This document shows positions 36,092 to 44,208 of a DNA stretch of 64,000 nt, piece after piece (the stretch's first letter is position 1; every line of letters starts with the position of its first letter). Below the pieces are notes generated by a model. The model was given only the letters and a program-made list of their open reading frames with translations. It made no database searches and had not been told where the DNA came from. The DNA comes from Klebsiella aerogenes (GTDB lineage: Bacteria > Pseudomonadota > Gammaproteobacteria > Enterobacterales > Enterobacteriaceae). Where the stretch lies: assembly GCA_029027985.1 (NCBI GenBank), contig CP119076.1, positions 496,001 to 560,000 of the forward strand. The letters are read 5' to 3'. The position numbers were made by a program, and so were the translations under genes.

Positions 36092-37421
36092 CCGCAAATA
36101 TTTTGGCACCGATGGTATTCGTGGCCGCGTTGGCGATGCGCCGATTACGCCAGAGTTTGTGCTGAAACTGGGCTGGGCGGCAGGGAAAGTCCTGGCGCGC
36201 CATGGCTCGCGTAAAATCATCATTGGCAAAGATACACGTATTTCTGGCTATATGCTGGAATCCGCGCTGGAAGCTGGTCTGGCGGCTGCGGGGCTATCTG
36301 CTTCGTTCACTGGCCCCATGCCGACACCGGCGGTTGCTTACCTGACTCGCGCCTTCCGCGCTGAAGCAGGGATTGTCATCTCTGCCTCCCACAACCCTTT
36401 CTACGACAACGGTATTAAATTCTTTTCTATTGAAGGCACTAAACTGCCGGACGATGTCGAAGAAGCCATTGAAGCGGAAATGGAAAAAGAGCTGACCTGC
36501 GTGGATTCCGCCGAGTTGGGTAAAGCCAGCCGCATCGTGGATGCCGCCGGTCGCTATATTGAATTCTGCAAAGGCACCTTCCCGAACGAACTGAGCCTTG
36601 GGGAACTGAAGGTGGTGGTCGATTGCGCGCATGGCGCGACCTACCACATCGCACCCAACGTCTTCCGCGAGCTGGGCGCTCAGGTTATCGCGATGGGCTG
36701 CGAACCTGATGGCCTGAACATCAATGAAGAGGTCGGCGCAACCGATGTACGCGCGCTGCAGGCGCGCGTACTGGCGGAAAAAGCCGATTTGGGTATTGCC
36801 TACGACGGCGACGGCGATCGCGTGATTATGGTTGACCACGAGGGCAATAAGGTCGATGGCGACCAGATCCTCTACATCATCGCCCGTGAAGGTTTACGTC
36901 AGGGCCAGCTGCGCGGTGGTGCCGTCGGTACGCTGATGAGCAACATGGGGCTCGAGCTGGCGCTGAAGCAACTGGGTATTCCATTTGCCCGCGCGAAAGT
37001 TGGCGATCGCTACGTCCTTGAGAAACTGCAGGAAAAAGGCTGGCGTATCGGAGCGGAAAACTCCGGTCACGTGATCCTGCTGGACAAAACCACCACCGGT
37101 GACGGTATTGTCGCCAGCCTGCAGGTCGTTGCGGCGATGGTGCGTAATCACATGAGTCTGCATGATTTGTGCAGCGGCATGAAAATGTTCCCGCAGGTGT
37201 TGGTCAACGTGCGCTTTACCGAAGGTAGCGGCAACCCGTTGGAACATGAAAGCGTAAAAGCGGTGACTGCCGATGTAGAAGCGGCGCTGGGTAACCGCGG
37301 TCGCGTGCTGCTGCGTAAATCTGGTACCGAGCCGTTGATTCGCGTGATGGTGGAAGGCGAACACCAGGAGCAGGTGACGGAATTCGCGCACCGTATCGCA
37401 GATGCGGTTAAGAGTGTCTAA
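36084..37421 (+). CDS. glmM: Phosphoglucosamine mutase GlmM
   Basis: Interconverts glucosamine-6-phosphate and glucosamine-1-phosphate for UDP-GlcNAc synthesis. 445 residues, alpha-D-phosphohexomutase family: the phosphoserine loop ISASHNP (Ser102), metal-binding DGDGDR, the sugar-binding region and [12 protein letters not shown] for phosphate binding. Essential in E. coli. Its ATG lies within the end of folP. Confidence 0.98.
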   Translation: MSNRKYFGTDGIRGRVGDAPITPEFVLKLGWAAGKVLARHGSRKIIIGKDTRISGYMLESALEAGLAAAGLSASFTGPMPTPAVAYLTRAFRAEAGIVISASHNPFYDNGIKFFSIEGTKLPDDVEEAIEAEMEKELTCVDSAELGKASRIVDAAGRYIEFCKGTFPNELSLGELKVVVDCAHGATYHIAPNVFRELGAQVIAMGCEPDGLNINEEVGATDVRALQARVLAEKADLGIAYDGDGDRVIMVDHEGNKVDGDQILYIIAREGLRQGQLRGGAVGTLMSNMGLELALKQLGIPFARAKVGDRYVLEKLQEKGWRIGAENSGHVILLDKTTTGDGIVASLQVVAAMVRNHMSLHDLCSGMKMFPQVLVNVRFTEGSGNPLEHESVKAVTADVEAALGNRGRVLLRKSGTEPLIRVMVEGEHQEQVTEFAHRIADAVKSV

Positions 37422-37438
37422 TTTCCTCGGCTAAGTGA

Positions 37439-37466
37439 TTAAAAAGGCGGCTCTTGCTGCCTTTTT
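37439..37466 (+). terminator. Intrinsic terminator after glmM
   Basis: TTAAAAAGGC and GCCTTTTTAA form a 10-bp stem; the T run on the 3' arm gives the release site, 18 bases after the glmM stop. Confidence 0.8.
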
Positions 37467-37486
37467 AAGCATGAAAAAAACGCTTT

Positions 37487-37515
37487 TTGCTGTTTTTTTC
37501 CGCAGTTGATACAAT
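37487..37515 (+). promoter_or_regulatory. Predicted sigma-70 promoter of secG-leuU
   Basis: TTGCTG (37487-37492), 17 bases, TACAAT (37510-37515). Predicted start near 37522, giving a leader of about 130 nt before secG. Transcription would run on through leuU. Confidence 0.6.
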
Positions 37516-37649
37516 GCACCAAAATTGCCCTTGCGAAGGTCATTCGCTTTGGTTAGTATTCACACCCGCTTCAGTGGGAAACATTAAAACGTCCCGCTTT
37601 ATTGGTGAAGCACTTGGTATGCGGCGAATCCGCAAGGAACAGGTTGATT

Positions 37650-37979
37650 ATGTACGAAGCTCTTTTAGTAATTTTCCTTATTGTAGCGATTGCCCTCGTT
37701 GGCCTGATCATGCTGCAGCAAGGTAAAGGCGCTGACATGGGAGCCTCCTTCGGAGCAGGCGCTTCCGGCACGTTGTTTGGTTCTAGCGGTTCTGGTAACT
37801 TCATGACCCGTATGACCGGCATTCTGGCCGCGTTGTTCTTCATCATCAGTCTGGCGCTGGGTAATATCAACAGCAACAAGACCAATAAAGGAAGCGAGTG
37901 GGATAATCTGAGCGCGCCGAAATCTGAGCAGACTCAGCCAGCAGCACCGGCTCAGCCGACTAGCGACATCCCGCACTAA
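37650..37979 (+). CDS. secG: Preprotein translocase subunit SecG
   Basis: Small subunit of the SecYEG translocon that aids SecA cycling. 109 residues: two transmembrane helices (about 2-22 and 52-72) joined by the Gly-rich cytoplasmic loop (GKGADMGASFGAGASGTLFG), and a polar C-terminal tail. The ATG at 37650 gives MYEALLVIFL. The longer frame from 37602 is not supported. leuU begins 9 bases after the stop. Confidence 0.97.
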   Translation: MYEALLVIFLIVAIALVGLIMLQQGKGADMGASFGAGASGTLFGSSGSGNFMTRMTGILAALFFIISLALGNINSNKTNKGSEWDNLSAPKSEQTQPAAPAQPTSDIPH

Positions 37980-37988
37980 GTATTCTGT

Positions 37989-38075
37989 ACCGAGGTGGTG
38001 GAATTGGTAGACACGCTACCTTGAGGTGGTAGTGCCCTAACGGGCTTGTGGGTTCGAGTCCCATCCTCGGTACCA
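37989..38075 (+). tRNA. leuU: tRNA-Leu (anticodon GAG)
   Basis: 87 nt with encoded CCA. Acceptor stem ACCGAGG / CCTCGGT, anticodon stem-loop CTACCTTGAGGTGGTAG with GAG, a long class II variable arm (GTGCCCTAACGGGCTTGT) and T-loop GGGTTCGAGTCCC. Position 1 is A, pairing with U72, where E. coli leuU has a G-U pair. It follows secG as in E. coli and is closed by a terminator. An 18-base copy of its 3' end recurs at 41858-41875. Confidence 0.97.
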
Positions 38076-38086
38076 ATATTCCAGAG

Positions 38087-38119
38087 AAAAGACGCTGAAA
38101 AGCGTCTTTTTTTGTTTTT
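38087..38119 (+). terminator. Intrinsic terminator after leuU
   Basis: AAAAGACGCT pairs with AGCGTCTTTT (4-nt loop), followed by further T residues. Confidence 0.9.
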
Positions 38120-38224
38120 GTCCTCTCTGTGCATTGTTTATTTATAAACAACACTTCACTGGTTTTGAACCCGGCGAAATCGCTAAAGTCGCTATCATCA
38201 ATTTCGATGAGGTTCAGTGACGCC

Positions 38225-38620
38225 ATGCGTACTTTAAAGACAGCTATCATTGCCAGTGTGTTGAGCCTGGCCGGTTGTAGCAGCCATTCATCGCCGGAAA
38301 CGGTCGATACCCTGAATACCCTGGTGGTACCGGTTATTAATAATTCCGTGCCTGCGCGGGAATCATCAACGATTGTTCACTGCTTTCAGGACAACAGTCT
38401 GCTTATCAGCAAGCTGAGTCAGTCGCTTAAAGCCAACTATTTGCAGGATATCGATCAAAAGGATGTCTTTAATAAAGATAGCGAAGTGTACCCGGTGTAT
38501 GGGGCGCTAACGAAGCTGGAGCAGATGTCTTCGATGAATGACGTATACCGTAAAGAGAACAATATCGCTGGATTGCAGGAGATTAATAAACTGCTGAAAG
38601 CCGTACCGCCAACTGCATAA
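38225..38620 (+). CDS. Small lipoprotein of unknown function
   Basis: Family not recognised. 131 residues from the ATG at 38225. The N-terminus MRTLKTAIIASVLSLAGCSS is a typical type II signal peptide with lipobox LAGC, Cys18 being the lipidated residue; Ser at +2 predicts outer-membrane sorting. The mature part is polar and mostly helical (a helix-rich stretch CFQDNSLLISKLSQSLKANY) with a single further Cys. The base composition is visibly more A/T-rich than the flanking core genes, and it sits where E. coli has yhbX, suggesting a lineage-specific gene. An in-frame ATG at 38207 is an alternative start but would spoil the signal peptide. Confidence 0.75.
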   Translation: MRTLKTAIIASVLSLAGCSSHSSPETVDTLNTLVVPVINNSVPARESSTIVHCFQDNSLLISKLSQSLKANYLQDIDQKDVFNKDSEVYPVYGALTKLEQMSSMNDVYRKENNIAGLQEINKLLKAVPPTA

Positions 38621-38659
38621 AAGCAGGGATTGCCGACTGGCAATCCCTGGCTTAAACGC

Positions 38660-39211
38660 CTAGAAACTGAAGTTGAAGCCCGCGTAGGCACCATCAGCCA
38701 GCTTGTTATCGCGGTGGCCATCTTTACCCGCCATATCGATATAGCGATAACCCGCTTCAATGCTCATGGACTTGATAATATTAACCCGGACGCCGGCATT
38801 GGCTTCGAGATAGTCATCTACGCCGCTGGACATCGAGTCCGGCGAATAATAAGACTCACCGAACAGGGTGAAGAAGTCGCCAAGCGGCAATTGTGCGCCA
38901 CCGCCGATGGCGATCGCGTAACCCTCATCACCATTTTTCGGATTCAGGTATACGGCCTTACCTCCTGCGGTTAATAGAAACGGACCGAGGCTAACGTTAT
39001 AACCCAGTCCTAATCCCGCCGTATCGCCATCATTGTCGCTATGTGCCCAGTTGCCGTTAAAGGTCATACCCGGGTCTTGCGCGCCAAAGCTTGCCGACAG
39101 GTTGGTGAACTCCGAACCGGCTTCGCCGTGGAGATTGACCGAAGCGAAACTGGTACTGCTGACGCTCAGGGCGGCGATTAGCAAAATGGACCTCGTGGTG
39201 AACTTGCTCAT
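38660..39211 (-). CDS. YfaZ-family outer membrane protein
   Basis: 183 residues. A signal peptide (MSKFTTRSILLIAALSVSSTSFA, cut near residue 23) precedes a beta-rich barrel-like sequence of alternating polar and aromatic residues ending in Phe (AGFNFSF), the usual outer-membrane C-terminus. Stretches such as GNWAHSDNDGD, GDEGYA, SPDS-SSG and SIEAGYRY-GKDG-RDN-ADG match E. coli YfaZ, whose function is unknown. E. coli yfaZ lies elsewhere, so this may be a paralogue or a relocated gene. GAAGGAA precedes the ATG, and an intrinsic terminator sits in its own leader at 39230-39259. Confidence 0.88.
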   Translation of the reverse strand: MSKFTTRSILLIAALSVSSTSFASVNLHGEAGSEFTNLSASFGAQDPGMTFNGNWAHSDNDGDTAGLGLGYNVSLGPFLLTAGGKAVYLNPKNGDEGYAIAIGGGAQLPLGDFFTLFGESYYSPDSMSSGVDDYLEANAGVRVNIIKSMSIEAGYRYIDMAGKDGHRDNKLADGAYAGFNFSF

Positions 39212-39229
39212 TTTCGTATTCCTTCGGGT

Positions 39230-39259
39230 AAAAAAATGCCCGATACGAGCGTTCGGGCA
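39230..39259 (-). terminator. Intrinsic terminator in the leader of the yfaZ-like gene
   Basis: On the minus strand TGCCCGA (arm 39253-39259) and TCGGGCA (arm 39237-39243) enclose a 9-nt loop and run straight into TTTTTT (39231-39236), ending 20 bases before the yfaZ-like ATG and just ahead of its GAAGGAA ribosome-binding site. It would stop transcripts coming from the regulator upstream, or act as an attenuator. Confidence 0.8.
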
Positions 39260-39303
39260 AAATTAACGGGTTTCCGGATTAATAGTTATTCACACTACGC
39301 CGT

Positions 39304-39319
39304 CACCATATTAATGGTG
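39304..39319. promoter_or_regulatory. Palindrome between the iprA-like and yfaZ-like genes (operator candidate)
   Basis: CACCAT-ATTA-ATGGTG is a perfect inverted repeat with 6-bp arms, about 95 bp upstream of the yfaZ-like gene. Seen directly; a role as an operator is a guess. Confidence 0.35.
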
Positions 39320-39412
39320 CGGGCATCACCGTCATGGTCAGCCGCGGTAAAGCATTGCCGAATGTTAGGTGTGCCCGTTGGGCAATAGCGACACGTGCAG
39401 AATAAAAGTATT

Positions 39413-39468
39413 TATCGCTCGCCGTTATCGTTTATATGTTTAAATTTAAACGATAGCGGGGGGCGATA
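39413..39468. repeat. 22-bp imperfect inverted repeat downstream of the iprA-like gene
   Basis: Arms 39413-39434 and 39447-39468 match at 19 of 22 positions around a 12-nt A/T-rich loop, and contain TATCGC and TATCGTTTA. The repeat starts 17 bases after the stop codon of the iprA-like gene. In RNA it would be a very stable hairpin, but no T run follows on either strand. Confidence 0.8.
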
Positions 39469-39484
39469 AGAACAGAGGGGGGGG

Positions 39485-40114
39485 CTAAAATTTTTCTGGC
39501 AGGGCAGTCATATTCTGTAGATATCCACCGCGGGCGAACTCAATATAGCCACCCTTTTTTAAGGCTGATAATACATTCAGAATGCTACTCCGGGAGAGGT
39601 GTGTTCGGTCCTGGATATATTCCAGCATTGACACTCGCAGGCGGGTTTCTTCAGGAAGCAGGAACATTTCCATTAAGTGGTTGCGAATCACCGAATAAGT
39701 ACGTTGCTGTAAGACTAGATCGTCGCGGTAGACTAAATAGGAAGTATGGTAGGCCAAGAGTCTGGTCACCTCTTCCCACAGGTTATGTTCGCTGAACAGG
39801 CGCATGGCCAGGTCGCTGTCGATGCGCAGGATCTCTGAGTCTACCTCCGCGCGCAGTCCGTGGCTGCGGCTCGGTTGCAGCATCTCTGCCACGCCAAACA
39901 GGTGTGGTTCGTAGACCGTGACCATCAACAATCGGTCTGAGGAACGAATAATGGATAACTCGCCTTTCTTAAAAAGAAATAGTTGAATTTTGCCCTTATA
40001 TTCCCAGCTAAGTCTTTTTCTGGCGACCATGTTCACTGGCGTAGCATGTGGTTCCAGTATTTCCATTAGACGATCGATAGCGTCTTGCGGCCTGACGGGA
40101 GGCTTAATATTCAT
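39485..40114 (-). CDS. IprA/YaiV-like winged-helix transcriptional regulator
   Basis: 209 residues. An N-terminal cyclic-nucleotide-binding-like jelly roll (about 25-125; RKRLSWEYKGKIQLFLFKKGELSIIRSSD) and a C-terminal winged HTH (about 150-209; MLEYIQDRTHLSRSSILNVL then SALKKGGYIEFARGGYL). The HTH and the LP(E/S)(K/E)(F/Y) end resemble E. coli YaiV, called IprA in Salmonella and linked there to peroxide resistance. No cAMP-binding arginine motif of Crp is seen, so the ligand is unknown. It precedes the yfaZ-like gene on the same strand by 273 bp; regulation of that gene is an inference from position. Confidence 0.82.
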   Translation of the reverse strand: MNIKPPVRPQDAIDRLMEILEPHATPVNMVARKRLSWEYKGKIQLFLFKKGELSIIRSSDRLLMVTVYEPHLFGVAEMLQPSRSHGLRAEVDSEILRIDSDLAMRLFSEHNLWEEVTRLLAYHTSYLVYRDDLVLQQRTYSVIRNHLMEMFLLPEETRLRVSMLEYIQDRTHLSRSSILNVLSALKKGGYIEFARGGYLQNMTALPEKF

Positions 40115-40236
40115 GGTGATCCTCTCGGTATCAGAATAATGGTATGCGGCAGATTATAGACAGTAATGATTAAAGTGGTGATATCCGAAACTATAACGGT
40201 TCAAGAATGAGCTTGATTAGGATTTATTGCGGAATG

Positions 40237-40264
40237 AAAAAAGCCGACGCATAAACGCCGGCTT
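40237..40264 (-). terminator. Intrinsic terminator after argG
   Basis: On the minus strand AAGCCGGCG pairs with CGTCGGCTT (one mismatch) over a 6-nt loop and runs into TTTT, 19 bases beyond the argG stop. Confidence 0.85.
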
Positions 40265-40282
40265 GAGTGTTTCTTTTAGGCA

Positions 40283-41665
<1,383 letters not shown>

Positions 41666-41677
41666 TCAACAACTTAA

Positions 41678-41716
41678 TTTGCATGTTTATGCACTAATTG
41701 TGAGTTTTCATTTAAT
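41678..41716 (-). promoter_or_regulatory. Paired ARG boxes (ArgR operator) upstream of argG
   Basis: Box 1 has TGCAT-GTTT-ATGCA centred at 41686.5 and box 2 has TGAGT-TTTC-ATTTA centred at 41707.5; each matches the TGAAT-N4-ATTCA core at 8 of 10 positions. The centre distance of 21 bp is the canonical spacing of ArgR box pairs. They are 52-90 bp upstream of argG. Confidence 0.75.
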
Positions 41717-41812
41717 CATCTTTTGCTGGCGACAGGAAGGGCTTGATTGTGTTTTTGCTAAAAAAGCCCGAAATGGCAGCACAAAGGGTAAGTGGGCGTT
41801 GTGAAATGGATG

Positions 41813-41842
41813 TTGACAAAATATATGATTTATCGATACAAT
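41813..41842 (+). promoter_or_regulatory. Near-consensus sigma-70 promoter upstream of the tRNA-Leu remnant
   Basis: TTGACA (41813-41818), 18 bases, TACAAT (41837-41842). It would start transcription near 41849, just before the tRNA-Leu 3' fragment, and read on into metY. Confidence 0.7.
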
Positions 41843-41857
41843 TCACCACGATTATAT

Positions 41858-41875
41858 GTCCCGTCCTCGGTACCA
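41858..41875 (+). pseudogene. 3' end remnant of a tRNA-Leu (leuU-like)
   Basis: GTCCCGTCCTCGGTACCA is the T-arm 3' strand, acceptor 3' strand and CCA of a tRNA-Leu(GAG). It matches the window's own leuU (38058-38075) at 17 of 18 positions and agrees with the E. coli leuU 3' end. No other tRNA part precedes it. Confidence 0.75.
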
Positions 41876-41889
41876 AATCCCAGCAGTAT

Positions 41890-41918
41890 TTGCGTCTTTT
41901 ACTCAGAAAGAGTAAAAT
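41890..41918 (+). promoter_or_regulatory. Predicted sigma-70 promoter of metY-rimP-nusA-infB
   Basis: TTGCGT (41890-41895), 17 bases, TAAAAT (41913-41918), with a GC-containing discriminator (GCCACG) as in stable-RNA promoters. Predicted start about 41925, nine bases before metY. Confidence 0.75.
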
Positions 41919-41933
41919 ATGCCACGTTTCAGG

Positions 41934-42010
<77 letters not shown>

Positions 42011-42044
42011 CTTTCCCATTAAGTACTTTTTCAAATATACTGTG

Positions 42045-42158
42045 AGGACTAGGTCCTTCGTAGCCGGATTTGAAAGAATTCTTCTGGAAGGTGTTCCAGA
42101 TCGCAATTGCGGTCTCAGGGTTCAGTTATCTAAAGCCCCGATTTATCGGGGTTTTTTG
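42045..42158 (+). terminator. Structured leader with intrinsic terminator between metY and rimP
   Basis: Successive hairpins: AGGAC-TAG-GTCCT (42045-42057), CTGGAA-N4-TTCCAG (42084-42099) and GATCGCAATTGCGGTC (42099-42114). The last element is an intrinsic terminator: CCCCGAT/ATCGGGG followed by T6 (42131-42158). The leader lies before rimP and must allow read-through, as in the E. coli operon where metY is partly separated from nusA-infB by terminators. Confidence 0.8.
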
Positions 42159-42216
42159 TTATCTGACTTCAGAATAACTGGGCTATACGCCCTTTTTTTA
42201 TGTCTTGGGGGTGGGT

Positions 42217-42669
42217 TTGTCCACATTAGAGCAAAAATTAACAGAGATGCTCACTGCGCCAGTTGAAGCGCTTGGCTTTGAGCTGGTCGGCATCGAATTT
42301 ATTCGCGGTCGCACATCCACACTGCGCATCTATATTGATAGTGAAGATGGCATCAATGTTGATGATTGTGCTGATGTGAGCCACCAGGTCAGTGCTGTCA
42401 TGGATGTCGAAGATCCAATCACCGTCGCTTACAACCTGGAAGTCTCTTCGCCTGGTCTCGACCGTCCGATGTTTACTGCTGAACACTATCAACGTTTCAC
42501 TGGTGAAGAAGTTTCGCTGGTGCTGCGCATGGCGGTACAGAACCGCCGTAAATGGCAGGGCATTATCAAAGCGGTTGACGGTGAAATGATCACGGTAACC
42601 GTCGAAGGCAAAGATGAAGTGTTCGCGCTGAGTAACATCCAGAAGGCGAACCTGGTTCCCCACTTTTAA
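42217..42669 (+). CDS. rimP: Ribosome maturation factor RimP
   Basis: Needed for 30S subunit maturation. 150 residues: alpha/beta N-terminal domain ([17 protein letters not shown]) and C-terminal Sm-like beta-barrel. The start is TTG at 42217, with GGGGGTGGG just upstream, giving the family N-terminus [11 protein letters not shown]; the TTG at 42205 is less likely. Confidence 0.96.
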   Translation: MSTLEQKLTEMLTAPVEALGFELVGIEFIRGRTSTLRIYIDSEDGINVDDCADVSHQVSAVMDVEDPITVAYNLEVSSPGLDRPMFTAEHYQRFTGEEVSLVLRMAVQNRRKWQGIIKAVDGEMITVTVEGKDEVFALSNIQKANLVPHF

Positions 42670-42696
42670 CAGTCTGGATTGAGGTGAAAGGCCCCG

Positions 42697-44184
42697 ATGA
42701 ACAAAGAAATTTTGGCTGTTGTTGAAGCCGTTTCCAACGAAAAGGCGCTGCCGCGCGAGAAGATTTTCGAAGCGCTGGAAAGTGCTCTGGCAACGGCTAC
42801 CAAGAAAAAATACGAACAAGAGATCGACGTTCGCGTAGAAATCGATCGTAAAAGCGGCGATTTCGACACCTTCCGTCGCTGGCTGGTGGTTGAAGAAGTG
42901 ACTCAGCCAACCCGCGAGATCACTCTGGAAGCCGCGCGTTACGAAGATGAAAGCATGAACGTCGGCGACTACGTTGAAGATCAGATTGAATCTGTCACCT
43001 TCGACCGTATCACTACGCAGACCGCGAAACAGGTTATCGTACAGAAGGTACGTGAAGCCGAGCGCGCGATGGTTGTCGATCAGTTCCGCGAACACGAAGG
43101 CGAGATCATCACCGGCGTGGTGAAAAAAGTGAACCGCGACAACATCACTCTGGATCTGGGCAGCAATGCTGAAGCCGTGATCCTGCGTGAAGACATGCTG
43201 CCGCGTGAAAACTTCCGTCCGGGTGACCGCATTCGCGGCGTACTGTATGCAGTACGTCCGGAAGCGCGCGGCGCACAGCTGTTCGTTACCCGTTCCAAAC
43301 CGGAAATGCTGGTTGAATTGTTCCGCATTGAAGTTCCGGAAATTGGCGAAGAAGTGCTGGAAATCAAAGCCGCGGCCCGCGATCCGGGTTCTCGTGCGAA
43401 AATCGCCGTGAAAACCAACGACAAGCGTATCGACCCGGTTGGCGCTTGTGTCGGTATGCGCGGTGCGCGCGTTCAGGCGGTTTCTACCGAGCTTGGCGGC
43501 GAGCGCATCGATATCGTCCTGTGGGATGATAACCCGGCGCAGTTCGTGATTAACGCTATGGCGCCAGCTGACGTCGCGTCTATCGTGGTGGATGAAGACA
43601 AACACACTATGGATATCGCGGTAGAAGCAGGCAACCTGGCGCAGGCGATCGGCCGTAATGGTCAGAACGTCCGCCTGGCATCGCAGCTCAGCGGCTGGGA
43701 GCTCAACGTGATGACCGTTGATGACCTGCAGGCTAAGCACCAGGCTGAAGCCCATGCCGCTATCGATACCTTCACCAAATATCTCGATATTGATGAAGAT
43801 TTCGCAACCGTACTGGTTGAAGAGGGCTTCTCCTCGCTGGAAGAACTGGCCTACGTGCCGATGAAAGAACTGCTGGAAATCGACGGTCTTGATGAAGCGA
43901 CCGTTGAAGCACTTCGTGAGCGTGCGAAAAACGCACTGACTACACTGGCGCTGGCTCAGGAAGAAAGCCTGGGAGACAACAAACCTGCCGACGATCTGCT
44001 GAATCTGGAAGGTTTGGACCGTGCTCTGGCATTTAAGCTGGCTGCCCGTGGTGTTTGTACGCTGGAAGATCTCGCCGAGCAGGGCGTTGATGACCTGGCT
44101 GATATCGAAGGTATGACCGACGAGAAAGCTGGTGAGCTCATCATGGCCGCTCGCAACATTTGTTGGTTCGGCGACGAAGCGTAA
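42697..44184 (+). CDS. nusA: Transcription termination/antitermination protein NusA
   Basis: Binds RNA polymerase; promotes pausing, intrinsic termination and, with NusBEG, antitermination on rRNA operons. 495 residues: N-terminal domain (1-130), S1 (about 135-200, [21 protein letters not shown]), KH1 and KH2 (about 201-344, [10 protein letters not shown] and [10 protein letters not shown]) and two acidic C-terminal AR repeats (about 360-495). The two AR repeats are the enterobacterial form. Confidence 0.99.
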   Translation: MNKEILAVVEAVSNEKALPREKIFEALESALATATKKKYEQEIDVRVEIDRKSGDFDTFRRWLVVEEVTQPTREITLEAARYEDESMNVGDYVEDQIESVTFDRITTQTAKQVIVQKVREAERAMVVDQFREHEGEIITGVVKKVNRDNITLDLGSNAEAVILREDMLPRENFRPGDRIRGVLYAVRPEARGAQLFVTRSKPEMLVELFRIEVPEIGEEVLEIKAAARDPGSRAKIAVKTNDKRIDPVGACVGMRGARVQAVSTELGGERIDIVLWDDNPAQFVINAMAPADVASIVVDEDKHTMDIAVEAGNLAQAIGRNGQNVRLASQLSGWELNVMTVDDLQAKHQAEAHAAIDTFTKYLDIDEDFATVLVEEGFSSLEELAYVPMKELLEIDGLDEATVEALRERAKNALTTLALAQEESLGDNKPADDLLNLEGLDRALAFKLAARGVCTLEDLAEQGVDDLADIEGMTDEKAGELIMAARNICWFGDEA

Positions 44185-44208
44185 TAAACTGTAGCAGGAA
44201 GGAACAGC

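Noticed and set aside
42238-43755. 505-codon open frame opposite rimP and nusA
   Set aside because: Shadow of strongly codon-biased genes; Phe/His/Asn-rich translation without recognisable motifs.
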